This document shows, one piece after another, positions 41,513-49,542 of a DNA stretch of 64,000 nucleotides. Every line of letters begins with the position of its first letter. Position 1 is the stretch's first letter. The DNA lies in NCBI RefSeq assembly GCF_027988105.1, contig NZ_JAQJZJ010000001.1, forward strand, positions 310,001 through 374,000. The letters run 5' to 3'. The position numbers were made by a program, and so were the translations under genes. The DNA comes from Pseudomonas aestuarii (GTDB lineage Bacteria > Pseudomonadota > Gammaproteobacteria > Pseudomonadales > Pseudomonadaceae). The notes under the pieces are model-generated. The model did not search any database, was not told the DNA's origin, and was given only the letters and a program-made list of their open reading frames with translations.

Positions 41513-42637
41513 TTATTTGATCGCTTTCAGCACCACAAACTTCGGCGTGGCCGCCACCTGCTCGACGCCGCGGAACAGCCGCTTGAGCTTGGCGTGGTAG
41601 CCCAGGTGACGGTTGCCGACTATCCACAGCTCGCCGCCAGTGACCAGCGCGGCGCGGGCCTGCTGGAACATGCGCCAGGCGAGGAAGTCGCCGACCACCT
41701 GTTGCTGGTGGAACGGCGGGTTGCACAGCACCAGATCCAGCGAGTCCGCCGGTTGCTCGGCCAAGCCGTCGCCGGCACGGATCTGCACCGGGCGCTCGCC
41801 CAGGGCTGCACGCCAGTTCTCCAGCGCCGATTGCACCGCCATATAGGATTCGTCGACCAGGGTCACTTCTGCTTGTGGGCTGCCCAGCGCATAGGCGATG
41901 CCCAGCACGCCATTGCCACAGCCGAGATCCGCTACGCGCATGCGGCTGAGGTGTCTGGGCAGATGGGGCAGGAGGGCGCGGGTGCCGATGTCGAGGTCTT
42001 CGCGGCAAAACACATTGGCGTGGTTGAGCAATTCGATGGCCGGCTGGTCCAGGCGATAGCGGCTCGGGTAAGGCGACACCGGCACCGGTTTGTCGGTCGG
42101 TGTGGCTAACAGCAGGCGGGCTTTCTTCACCGCCAGCGAGGCCTGTACCGGACCAATATAACGCTCCAGCAGATCGCCGGCCGCGCGCGGCAGGTGCTTG
42201 ACCATGGCGGCAGCGATCACCTGGGCGCCCGGCGCCAGTTGGCCGTGCAGGCGGATCAGTTGTTCTTCCAGCAGCGCCAGGGTCTTGGGGATGCGGATCA
42301 CGACCCGGTCGAACGGGCCCTGGGCCGTTGCGCTGGCTGGTACGAAACGGACCGCGTCAGCCGGCAACTGATTGCGCGCCAGGTTGGCTTGTAGACCCAG
42401 GTAGCCGAGGTGCGAGTCGCCGCTGCTGGTGACCTGGGCCTGGCCGGCCAGACTGCTCGCCAGGGCGCCGAAGCTGTCGTTGAGCAGCAGCACGCGTGCA
42501 TCCGCGGGCAAGCCCTGCTCATGCAGATGGTTGAGCAGGTACTCGTCGGCGGCATCGAAGGCCTGCAGGGGTTCGGCCTGCTGTTCGGGCTGGCGGATCA
42601 GGTCGAGCTGGGCAAAAGGCGTAATGAATATAGGCAT
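41513..42637 (-). CDS. rlmG: 23S rRNA (guanine-1835-N2)-methyltransferase RlmG
   Basis: A 374-residue enzyme of the RlmG/RsmC type: a degenerate N-terminal methyltransferase-like domain (about 1-180) and a catalytic C-domain with SAM motif VADLGCGNGVLGIAYAL and the N6/N2-methyltransferase motif LVLCNPPFHQQQ. VVIRIPKTLALLEEQL and VFCREDLDIGTRALLPHL are RlmG-typical. It methylates G1835 of 23S rRNA. The length fits E. coli RlmG (378). The ribosome site before 42637 is weak. Confidence 0.88.
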   Translation of the reverse strand: MPIFITPFAQLDLIRQPEQQAEPLQAFDAADEYLLNHLHEQGLPADARVLLLNDSFGALASSLAGQAQVTSSGDSHLGYLGLQANLARNQLPADAVRFVPASATAQGPFDRVVIRIPKTLALLEEQLIRLHGQLAPGAQVIAAAMVKHLPRAAGDLLERYIGPVQASLAVKKARLLLATPTDKPVPVSPYPSRYRLDQPAIELLNHANVFCREDLDIGTRALLPHLPRHLSRMRVADLGCGNGVLGIAYALGSPQAEVTLVDESYMAVQSALENWRAALGERPVQIRAGDGLAEQPADSLDLVLCNPPFHQQQVVGDFLAWRMFQQARAALVTGGELWIVGNRHLGYHAKLKRLFRGVEQVAATPKFVVLKAIK

Positions 42638-42683
42638 ATAGACTGCTGGTGTTTGTTATGGGCGCTTTGCGCGACACTGTGAC

Positions 42684-42892
42684 AGGCCGTTGAAAAACTA
42701 CTGCGCTCGGCGATGCCGCGTTGAAGTTAGCCGCGGCAAGCGGCTTGCTGCTAACGCACTTCAGTGCGGCCCCGAAGGGGCGAGCGAAGCGAGTACTGCT
42801 CATGTACAGCTCGTACACTCCGCGTCCTCGGCTAACTTCGCCTTAACTAGGCGTCCTCGCCTAGCCTTCGCGCGCTACGTTTTTAACGGCCT
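42684..42892. mobile_element. MITE-like element with terminal inverted repeats
   Basis: About 209 bases bounded by AGGCCGTTGAAAAAC (42684-42698) and GTTTTTAACGGCCT (42879-42892), which are inverted repeats with one mismatch/indel. The interior contains several small inverted repeats (for example GCCGCGGC, GCCCCGAAGGGGC, AGGCGTCCTCGCCT) and no gene. It is inserted in the rlmG/fpr gap and ends 33 bases before the fpr start. The shape suggests a non-autonomous transposable element; no transposase is present and no clear target duplication was found. Confidence 0.6.
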
Positions 42893-42925
42893 GCCAGATC
42901 TTCGGCAGAGCAGAGGGAGTGAAGT

Positions 42926-43702
42926 ATGACCGCCAGTGAAGACAAGTTCACCCGGCAGATCTTGAGTGACGTGCATGTGTGGTCGCCGAGCCTGTTCAGC
43001 CTGCGTTGTTCGCGCGACGCCGGGTATCGTTTCCGCGCCGGGCAGTTCGCCCGCCTGGGCGTGCAGAAGGTCGACGGCACTGTGGTCTGGCGTGCCTATT
43101 CGATGGTGTCGGCGCCGCATGACGAGTTTCTCGAATTCTTCTCCATCGTCGTGCCCGGCGGCGAGTTCACCTCCGAGTTGAGCCGGCTCAAGGCCGGCGA
43201 CAGCTTGCTGGTGGACAAGCAGGCCTTCGGTTTTCTGACCCTGGACCGCTTCATCGATGGCCGTGATCTCTGGCTGCTGGCCAGCGGCACCGGCCTGGCG
43301 CCCTTTCTGTCGATCCTCCAGGACTTCGAAGTCTGGCAGCGGTTCGAGCGCATCGTCTTGGTCTACAGTGCGCGTACCGCCGGCGAACTGGCCTATCAGC
43401 CGCTGATTCACGGGCTCAAGGAATTGGCGCACCTGGCCGAGTCCGCCGACAAGCTGACCTACCTGCCGCTGGTGACCCGCGAACAGGCGCCGGGCTGTCT
43501 GCACGGACGCATCACCACGCTGCTGTCCAGCGGTGAACTGGAGCACGCCGCCGACCTGAGCCTGAGCCCCGCGCACTCGCGATTGATGCTCTGTGGCAAC
43601 CCGCAGATGATCGACGACACGCGCAAGCTCCTGAAACAGCGCGACTTGCAGCTGAGCCTGAACCGTCGGCCGGGCCAGGTGGCGGTCGAGAATTACTGGT
43701 GA
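42926..43702 (+). CDS. fpr: Ferredoxin/flavodoxin-NADP+ reductase Fpr
   Basis: A 258-residue FAD enzyme of the bacterial subclass: FAD motif RAYSMVSAPHDEFLEFF, NADP-binding LLASGTGLAPFLSILQD and LVYSART, LCGNPQMIDD, and the C-terminal VAVENYW with an aromatic end close to the subclass IA pattern. It shuttles electrons between NADPH and ferredoxin/flavodoxin and is part of the oxidative-stress and iron response in pseudomonads. GGGAG precedes the ATG. The MITE-like element lies directly upstream and may have changed its promoter. Confidence 0.92.
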   Translation: MTASEDKFTRQILSDVHVWSPSLFSLRCSRDAGYRFRAGQFARLGVQKVDGTVVWRAYSMVSAPHDEFLEFFSIVVPGGEFTSELSRLKAGDSLLVDKQAFGFLTLDRFIDGRDLWLLASGTGLAPFLSILQDFEVWQRFERIVLVYSARTAGELAYQPLIHGLKELAHLAESADKLTYLPLVTREQAPGCLHGRITTLLSSGELEHAADLSLSPAHSRLMLCGNPQMIDDTRKLLKQRDLQLSLNRRPGQVAVENYW

Positions 43703-43914
43703 TCGCGGCCCCGGCGGTGTTCCGTCCGCAGCGCAGCGACAGCCCGCCGGATTCTGTGTCGCACCGATAAACCATGGCGTACTGCCTGCGGCGAGTACGC
43801 CCTACGGATCGCGGATTGCTCGAGTTAGTAGGGCGGCTTCGGCGCGAAGCGACAACCCGCCAGCTTTTGTGCCATCGTTTTGCTTGCCGATTACTTCAAC
43901 TCCGGCGCTCCACT

Positions 43915-44328
43915 CTATTCCTTGCTTTGCTGGGCCTTGAGCAGGTCGCGAATCTCGGTCAGCAAGGTTTCTTCCGGGCTCGGCGTCGGCGGCAGGCTCG
44001 GGGCGACGGCTTCCTCGCGCTTAAGCTGGTTGATCACCTTGACGGCCATGAAGATGGCGAAGGCCACGATCACAAAATCCAGCAGGGTCTGGATAAACTT
44101 GCCATAGCTGATGATCACCGCCGGCAAGTCGCCTTCGGCGGCCTTGAGGGTAACTGCCAGGTCGGAGAAGTCGATGCCGCCAATCAACATGCCGATAGGC
44201 GGCATGATCACGTCGCCGACGAAGGAGGAGACGATCTTGCCGAAGGCCACGCCGATGATGATGCCCACGGCCATGTCGATCACGTTGCCCTTGACGGCGA
44301 AGGCCTTGAATTCGCTGACGATGCTCAT
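43915..44328 (-). CDS. mscL: Large-conductance mechanosensitive channel MscL
   Basis: A 137-residue channel subunit. TM1 [20 protein letters not shown] and the [20 protein letters not shown] loop, TM2 [20 protein letters not shown], then a cytoplasmic helix ending [14 protein letters not shown]. It opens under hypo-osmotic membrane tension. GGGAG lies six bases before the ATG. The 212-base gap between fpr and mscL contains only short repeat-like GC-rich sequence. Confidence 0.95.
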   Translation of the reverse strand: MSIVSEFKAFAVKGNVIDMAVGIIIGVAFGKIVSSFVGDVIMPPIGMLIGGIDFSDLAVTLKAAEGDLPAVIISYGKFIQTLLDFVIVAFAIFMAVKVINQLKREEAVAPSLPPTPSPEETLLTEIRDLLKAQQSKE

Positions 44329-44412
44329 GTGTCACTCCCTGATTTAGATGGTTTGCAGAGTGTAATGCAGTACGCCGCACTTGCCAGGCGCGCGCGCAGA
44401 GGTTGTAAAAAC

Positions 44413-45159
44413 TCAGTAGGGAAAGCGTATGTCGGGCAGCGCCTCGAAACCCGGCTTGGCGAACAGGTAACCCTGAAACAGTTGCACCCCCATGTCGCGC
44501 AGCGCATCGAGCTCGCCCGTGGTTTCAATGCCTTCGGCGATCACGCGGATATTCAGCTTGCGGCACATCTGCAGGGTTGCCTCGACCAGGATCTGCCGCA
44601 CGCTGTCCTGATCGATGCCGCGGATCAGGGCCATGTCCAGTTTGATCAGGTCTGGCTGGAAGTCGGCCAGCAGATTGAGGCCGGCATAGCCCGCACCGAA
44701 ATCGTCGATGGCCGTCATGAAACCCTGCTTGCGGTAGGCCCTGAGGATGTTGGTGAGGTGATCGATATCCAGCACCTGCTCCTGCTCGGTGACCTCGAAG
44801 ATGATCCGCTCGAGCGGAAAATTGTAGCGCCGAGCCGCCTCCAGGGTAGCGCGGATACAGGTTTCCGCGCGGTACACGGCGTTTGGCATAAAGTTGATTG
44901 AAACCATGGCCGGCACCCTCAGCTTTGCCGCCCACTCCACCGCCTTGATCCGGCAACTCTGGTCGAAGGCATAGCGGTTGTCGGCATTGACTCGAGCCAG
45001 CAGGCTGCCGGCCGACTCCCCCGTTGCGCCGCGCACCAGGGCCTCGTGGGCAAATATCTCTTGTTTGGCCAAGTCGAGGATCGGTTGGAAGGCCATGGTA
45101 ATGGGGAATTCCAGTTCTTCCCCGTCTCGGCAAGCGGAGCAGCCTGAGGACGTGTTCAT
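44413..45159 (-). CDS. EAL-domain c-di-GMP phosphodiesterase
   Basis: A 248-residue protein that is almost only an EAL domain (about 20-245). Catalytic features are all visible: HEALVRG, SINFMPNA (Asn), EVTEQEQV (Glu), IDDFGAGYAGLNLL (two Asp), IKLDMAL (Lys), IAEGIETTGELD (Glu) and LFQGYLFAKP (Gln). It should cleave c-di-GMP to pGpG. No sensor or membrane segment is present; a CSAC motif in the first 10 residues could bind a metal or respond to redox state. GAGATAA precedes the ATG. It lies close to mapZ and morA, which also act in c-di-GMP signalling. Confidence 0.88.
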   Translation of the reverse strand: MNTSSGCSACRDGEELEFPITMAFQPILDLAKQEIFAHEALVRGATGESAGSLLARVNADNRYAFDQSCRIKAVEWAAKLRVPAMVSINFMPNAVYRAETCIRATLEAARRYNFPLERIIFEVTEQEQVLDIDHLTNILRAYRKQGFMTAIDDFGAGYAGLNLLADFQPDLIKLDMALIRGIDQDSVRQILVEATLQMCRKLNIRVIAEGIETTGELDALRDMGVQLFQGYLFAKPGFEALPDIRFPY

Positions 45160-45298
45160 GCGAGTTATCTCGTGTGGGGCTGGCAGCCAGGCTAAGCAAA
45201 AATGCCGCGCGTGTGTTGCTCGTTTGCCAGTGGTCTAGGATGTCGGTGTGAAGCATCGGGCTGAACTAGTCTGATATATACATTCGGAGGATGTCGCC

Positions 45299-45547
45299 AT
45301 GCCATTGCAATATCATCCACTCAGCCGCGAGTTTCCACAGTTTGAAAGCCAAATGCGCTCTTTGCTACAGGTTGACGGCCATTTCGCCCGCCTGGTCGAG
45401 GAATACGATCAGTTGGATAAACGCATCTACGAGGTGCTGGGTGGCCGGGTGGCGATGGACGAGTTGCAACTGCAGGGCCTGAAAATGCAGAGGGTTGCCC
45501 TCAAGGACGAAATCGAAGCCTTGCTGCGGACCGGTGCGCCGGGTTGA
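45299..45547 (+). CDS. DUF465 (YdcH) family protein 1
   Basis: An 82-residue, highly charged helical-hairpin protein of DUF465: FARLVEEYDQLDKRIYEVLG, LKMQRVALKDEIEALLR. The function is unknown. GGAGG lies eight bases before the ATG. A paralogous gene follows 66 bases later on the same strand, so the two form a tandem pair. Confidence 0.88.
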   Translation: MPLQYHPLSREFPQFESQMRSLLQVDGHFARLVEEYDQLDKRIYEVLGGRVAMDELQLQGLKMQRVALKDEIEALLRTGAPG

Positions 45548-45613
45548 TCCGGGTCAAGGGGTGAGCCGGAGCGGGGGGATATGCTGAGCTCAGTCTTTCC
45601 TTGGAGTATCAGC

Positions 45614-45883
45614 ATGCATATCGACCATCACCCCCTGGTTCATGATTTCCCCGAGCAGCGTGCCGAATTGCATGATCTGCGTCAGGCCGACCCGGACTTC
45701 GCGCGCCTGGCCGATGAATACGAGTCGCTGGATAAGCGTATTTGCCGCATCGAAGAGGGTATCGAACTGCTGGCCGATGACGCCCTGGCCCTGTTGAAGC
45801 GCGAGCGGGTTGACCTCAAGGATCAGGTGGCCACGCGCCTCGCACCTCCTGCCGCCCAGTGCTGCGGTTGCTGCAAGGGCTGA
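45614..45883 (+). CDS. DUF465 (YdcH) family protein 2 with cysteine-rich tail
   Basis: An 89-residue DUF465 protein: ADPDFARLADEYESLDKRIC, then ALALLKRERVDLKDQVATRL. The ATG at 45614 has GGAG seven bases upstream and an N-terminus like the neighbour's; an earlier in-frame start would add eleven unrelated residues. Unlike the neighbour it ends in CCGCCKG, four cysteines in six residues, which might bind metal. Second member of the tandem pair. Confidence 0.85.
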   Translation: MHIDHHPLVHDFPEQRAELHDLRQADPDFARLADEYESLDKRICRIEEGIELLADDALALLKRERVDLKDQVATRLAPPAAQCCGCCKG

Positions 45884-45947
45884 TCCCGCTCTCGATAGAC
45901 GGCCGGGAAAGGCTATGATGCGGGCTTTTGTTTAGGGAGTCCGCCCC

Positions 45948-47312
45948 ATGGCCAAGGCCAAGCGCATGTACGGCTGCACCGAGTGTGGCGCCACCTTTCC
46001 CAAGTGGGCCGGGCAATGCGGCGAATGCGGCACCTGGAACACCCTGACCGAAACCATGATCGAAGCCCATGCGGTTGCGCCCAGCGGCCGCAGCGGCTGG
46101 ACCGGTCAGCAGACGCAGCTGAAAACCCTGGCGGAAGTCAGCGTCGAGGAAATGCCGCGCTTTTCCACCGCCTCCGGCGAGCTGGATCGGGTGCTCGGCG
46201 GTGGCCTGGTGGATGGCTCGGTGGTGCTGATCGGCGGCGATCCGGGAATCGGCAAGTCGACCATCCTGCTGCAGACCCTGTGCAACATCGCCACACGCTT
46301 TCCCGCGCTCTATGTCACCGGCGAGGAATCCCAGCAGCAGGTGGCCATGCGCGCCCGCCGTCTGGGCTTGCCGGAAGACAAGCTCAAGGTGATGACCGAG
46401 ACCTGCATCGAGAGCATCATCGCCACCGCGCGCCTGGAAAAGCCCAAGGTCATGGTGATCGACTCGATCCAGACCATCTTCACCGAGCAATTGCAGTCGG
46501 CTCCCGGCGGCGTGTCGCAGGTGCGCGAGAGTGCGGCCTTGCTGGTGCGTTACGCCAAGCAAAGTGGCACGGCGATCTTTCTGGTCGGCCACGTGACCAA
46601 GGATGGTGCGCTGGCCGGGCCGCGGGTGCTCGAACACATGGTCGATACCGTGCTGTATTTCGAGGGCGAGTCCGACGGCCGCCTGCGCCTGCTGCGGGCG
46701 GTGAAGAACCGCTTCGGCGCGATCAACGAGCTGGGCGTGTTCGGCATGACCGACAAGGGCCTCAAGGAAGTCACCAACCCCTCGGCGATCTTCCTCACCC
46801 GTGCCCAGGAAGAAGTGCCGGGCAGCGTGGTGATGGCCACCTGGGAGGGCACCCGGCCGATGCTGGTGGAGGTGCAGGCACTGGTCGACAGCAGCCACAT
46901 GGCCAACCCGCGGCGCGTCACCCTGGGCCTGGACCAGAACCGCCTGGCCATGCTGCTGGCCGTACTGCATCGCCACGGCGGCATTCCCACCCATGATCAG
47001 GACGTGTTCCTCAACGTGGTCGGTGGGGTCAAGGTGCTGGAAACCGCGTCCGACCTGGCGCTGATGGCGGCGGTGATCTCCAGCCTGCGCAACAGGCCAT
47101 TGGCCCATGACTTGCTAGTGTTTGGTGAGGTTGGCCTGTCCGGTGAGGTGCGCCCGGTGCCGAGCGGTCAGGAACGACTGAAGGAGGCCGCCAAGCACGG
47201 TTTCAAGCGCGCCATCGTGCCCAAGGGCAATGCCCCCAAGGAAGCGCCGGCAGGCTTGCAGGTGATCGCGGTCACCCGCCTGGAACAGGCGCTCGATGCG
47301 TTATTCGACTGA
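45948..47312 (+). CDS. radA: DNA repair protein RadA
   Basis: A 454-residue RecA-like branch-migration ATPase. N-terminal zinc finger with four Cys (CTECGATFPKWAGQCGECG), Walker A GGDPGIGKST at about 95-104, the RadA-specific KNRFG motif near 253, and a C-terminal Lon-like domain. It promotes strand exchange in recombination repair. GGGAG precedes the ATG at 45948. The length is normal. Confidence 0.95.
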   Translation: MAKAKRMYGCTECGATFPKWAGQCGECGTWNTLTETMIEAHAVAPSGRSGWTGQQTQLKTLAEVSVEEMPRFSTASGELDRVLGGGLVDGSVVLIGGDPGIGKSTILLQTLCNIATRFPALYVTGEESQQQVAMRARRLGLPEDKLKVMTETCIESIIATARLEKPKVMVIDSIQTIFTEQLQSAPGGVSQVRESAALLVRYAKQSGTAIFLVGHVTKDGALAGPRVLEHMVDTVLYFEGESDGRLRLLRAVKNRFGAINELGVFGMTDKGLKEVTNPSAIFLTRAQEEVPGSVVMATWEGTRPMLVEVQALVDSSHMANPRRVTLGLDQNRLAMLLAVLHRHGGIPTHDQDVFLNVVGGVKVLETASDLALMAAVISSLRNRPLAHDLLVFGEVGLSGEVRPVPSGQERLKEAAKHGFKRAIVPKGNAPKEAPAGLQVIAVTRLEQALDALFD

Positions 47313-47493
47313 CACCATAGGTGCTGAAAGGAGAGTCACGAATACCGTTCCATGGCGTTTTCGCCGATCGGTAGGGTGGCGCGGGGCAACGCTTGGCGGA
47401 TTGTCGCTGCGCTCCAAGCAGAACCCTGCTCGGGCCATTCTTCAGAACAGGCGATCTGAGGCAGTCGTGGCAGGCGAGCGTTGTTACAGGTTC

Positions 47494-47865
47494 TCAGTCC
47501 CCTTCGCCCAGCGCCGCCAGTTCGCGCTCCAGCAGGGTTTCATCGCCCAGGTTGAGTTCCACCAGGCGCCGCAGGTGGCTGATCGAGTCGAGGTCGATAT
47601 GCCGGCAGATGAAGCCGAGCAGCTCGCCATGGGTGCGGGTCAGGACCACTTCCATTTGCACGCGGGCGTCATCGGCGAGCTGGATGCTGGCGATGAAGGG
47701 GTGATTGGGGTCGCCATTCCACTGTTGCGGACGTTTGATCAGCAGCCCCTTGAGCGAGACGTCATGCAGTTCGACAACCCAGTGCCGCTCCCCCTGGACC
47801 AGCTCGGTGGGGGCGTCGAAGGCGATGCGCTGAAAGCGTCTACGCTCGTTGCTCGTGTCGCTCAT
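47494..47865 (-). CDS. mapZ: PilZ-domain protein MapZ (c-di-GMP adaptor)
   Basis: A 123-residue single PilZ domain close to P. aeruginosa PA4608 (MapZ). The c-di-GMP motifs are RRRFQR (RxxxR) near residue 8 and DVSLKGLLI (D/NxSxxG). The end [20 protein letters not shown] followed by NLGDE is almost the same as MapZ. MapZ binds the chemotaxis methyltransferase CheR when c-di-GMP is high. The ATG at 47865 has AGGAG nine bases upstream; the open frame continues upstream without similarity. It lies between radA and glyA. Confidence 0.85.
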   Translation of the reverse strand: MSDTSNERRRFQRIAFDAPTELVQGERHWVVELHDVSLKGLLIKRPQQWNGDPNHPFIASIQLADDARVQMEVVLTRTHGELLGFICRHIDLDSISHLRRLVELNLGDETLLERELAALGEGD

Positions 47866-47999
47866 GCAAATAATCTCCTGCGCGGTTTTGACCACTATAG
47901 CCAAGGCCGGTGCGGCTGGCTTGGCTTTATGCGGCGCATCCGGGGGCTCAAGGCCCAATACCTGCCGCTGGCCGAGCGGCGCTTGTGGGCAGACCAGTA

Positions 48000-48023
48000 A
48001 AAAGCCCGCCAAGGGGCGGGCTT
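48000..48023 (-). terminator. Rho-independent terminator of glyA
   Basis: Stem AAGCCCGCC/GGCGGGCTT (48002-48010 with 48015-48023), then TTTTACTGG on the minus strand; 20 bases past the glyA stop. Confidence 0.85.
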
Positions 48024-48042
48024 CTGCGTACTGCGGGTGAGA

Positions 48043-49296
48043 TTAGTTGCCGTAGACCGGGAAGCTGGCGCAGAGCGCTTTGACTTGCTCGCGGATGCGC
48101 GCTTCGACCGCCTCGTCGCCCAGGTTGGCGAGGATCTCGCAGATCCAGCCGGCCAGCTGACGGCACTGGTCTTCCTTGAAACCGCGGGTGGTCACGGCCG
48201 GGGTGCCGATGCGCAGGCCCGAGGTGACGAAGGGCGAGCGCGGGTCGTTAGGTACGCTGTTCTTGTTCACGGTGATGAAGGCGCGACCCAGGGCGGCGTC
48301 GGCGTCCTTACCGGTGATGTCCTGCTTGATCAGGCTGAGCAGGAACAGGTGGTTCTCGGTGCCGCCGGAAACCACATCATAGCCGTTGTCGATAAACACG
48401 CCGGCCATGGTCTGGGCGTTCTTCACCACTTGCTGCTGGTAGGCCTTGAACTCGGGTTGCAGGGCTTCCTTGAAGCAGACTGCCTTGGCCGCGATCACGT
48501 GCTCCAGCGGGCCGCCCTGGCCACCGGGGAATACGGCGGAGTTGAACTTCTTCTCCAGCGCTTCGTTGGCGCGCGCCAGAATCAGGCCGCCGCGTGGGCC
48601 GCGCAGGGTCTTGTGGGTGGTGGTGGTGACCACGTCGGCGAACGGCACCGGGTTCGGGTACACGCCAGCGGCAACCAGGCCGGCAACGTGGGCCATGTCG
48701 ACGAACAGGTAAGCGCCAACCTTGTCGGCGATGGCGCGGAAGCGCGGGAAGTCCAGGACCTGGGAGTAGGCGCTGAAGCCGGCGATGATCATCTTCGGCT
48801 TGTGTTCGACAGCCAGACGCTCGACTTCGTCGTAGTCGATCAGGCCGGCATCAGTAATGCCGTACTGCACGGCGTTGTACATCTTGCCGGAGAAGCTGAC
48901 GCTGGCGCCGTGGGTCAGGTGGCCGCCGTGGGCCAGGCTCATGCCCAGCACAGTGTCGCCCGGGTTGAGCAGGGCCATGTACACGGCGGCGTTGGCCTGA
49001 CTGCCGGAGTGTGGCTGGACGTTGGCATAGTCGGCGCCGAACAGTTCTTTGGCGCGGTCGATGGCCAGTTGCTCGACCACGTCGACGAACTCGCAGCCGC
49101 CGTAGTAACGCTTGCCCGGATACCCTTCGGCGTACTTGTTGGTCAGCACGCTGCCTTGAGCTTCCATCACCGCCGGGCTGGTGTAGTTTTCCGAGGCGAT
49201 CAGCTCGATATGATGTTCCTGACGCTGGGCTTCTTGCTCCATCGCGGCAAACAATTCGGTGTCATAACGGGCGATAGTCAAATCACGGCTGAACAT
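48043..49296 (-). CDS. glyA: Serine hydroxymethyltransferase GlyA
   Basis: A 417-residue PLP enzyme converting serine and tetrahydrofolate to glycine and methylene-tetrahydrofolate. [40 protein letters not shown], and the PLP-Lys motif [18 protein letters not shown] (Lys near 229) are complete. The length is that of E. coli GlyA (417). GGGGAA precedes the ATG. Pseudomonads often have more than one glyA; this one, beside morA, corresponds in position to PA4602 of P. aeruginosa as I recall it. Confidence 0.95.
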   Translation of the reverse strand: MFSRDLTIARYDTELFAAMEQEAQRQEHHIELIASENYTSPAVMEAQGSVLTNKYAEGYPGKRYYGGCEFVDVVEQLAIDRAKELFGADYANVQPHSGSQANAAVYMALLNPGDTVLGMSLAHGGHLTHGASVSFSGKMYNAVQYGITDAGLIDYDEVERLAVEHKPKMIIAGFSAYSQVLDFPRFRAIADKVGAYLFVDMAHVAGLVAAGVYPNPVPFADVVTTTTHKTLRGPRGGLILARANEALEKKFNSAVFPGGQGGPLEHVIAAKAVCFKEALQPEFKAYQQQVVKNAQTMAGVFIDNGYDVVSGGTENHLFLLSLIKQDITGKDADAALGRAFITVNKNSVPNDPRSPFVTSGLRIGTPAVTTRGFKEDQCRQLAGWICEILANLGDEAVEARIREQVKALCASFPVYGN

Positions 49297-49500
49297 GGCA
49301 TTCCCCTGAGAAAAATCAGCTGGGCGGTAGAAAGAGGGAGCGAATTCTACCCCATCTCGGTTAACCGGGGGTATGCGGCGCAGTCATGTGGCGGATAAGT
49401 GGGCTTCATGCGCAAGGCAGCCTCAAGCCGCAAGCTTGCAGTTTCGTCGCCCAGATAAGCGTCAGCGCAATCCGGGCGCTTTTGTCGCTCGCCCGGCATC

Positions 49501-49517
49501 CCCGGGTTGCACCCGGG
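49501..49517. repeat. CCCGGGT/ACCCGGG hairpin in the morA/glyA gap
   Basis: CCCGGGT-TGC-ACCCGGG, 25 bases past the morA stop. It resembles a pseudomonad dispersed repeat (GCCCGGGTGCAACCCGGG type) and may also end the morA transcript; no T-tract. Confidence 0.5.
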
Positions 49518-49542
49518 CTACGGGACTGATTCGCTTGCAGCG

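Noticed and set aside
45816..47108. 430-codon frame antisense to radA
   Set aside because: His/Gln/Gly-rich without motifs; shadow of radA.
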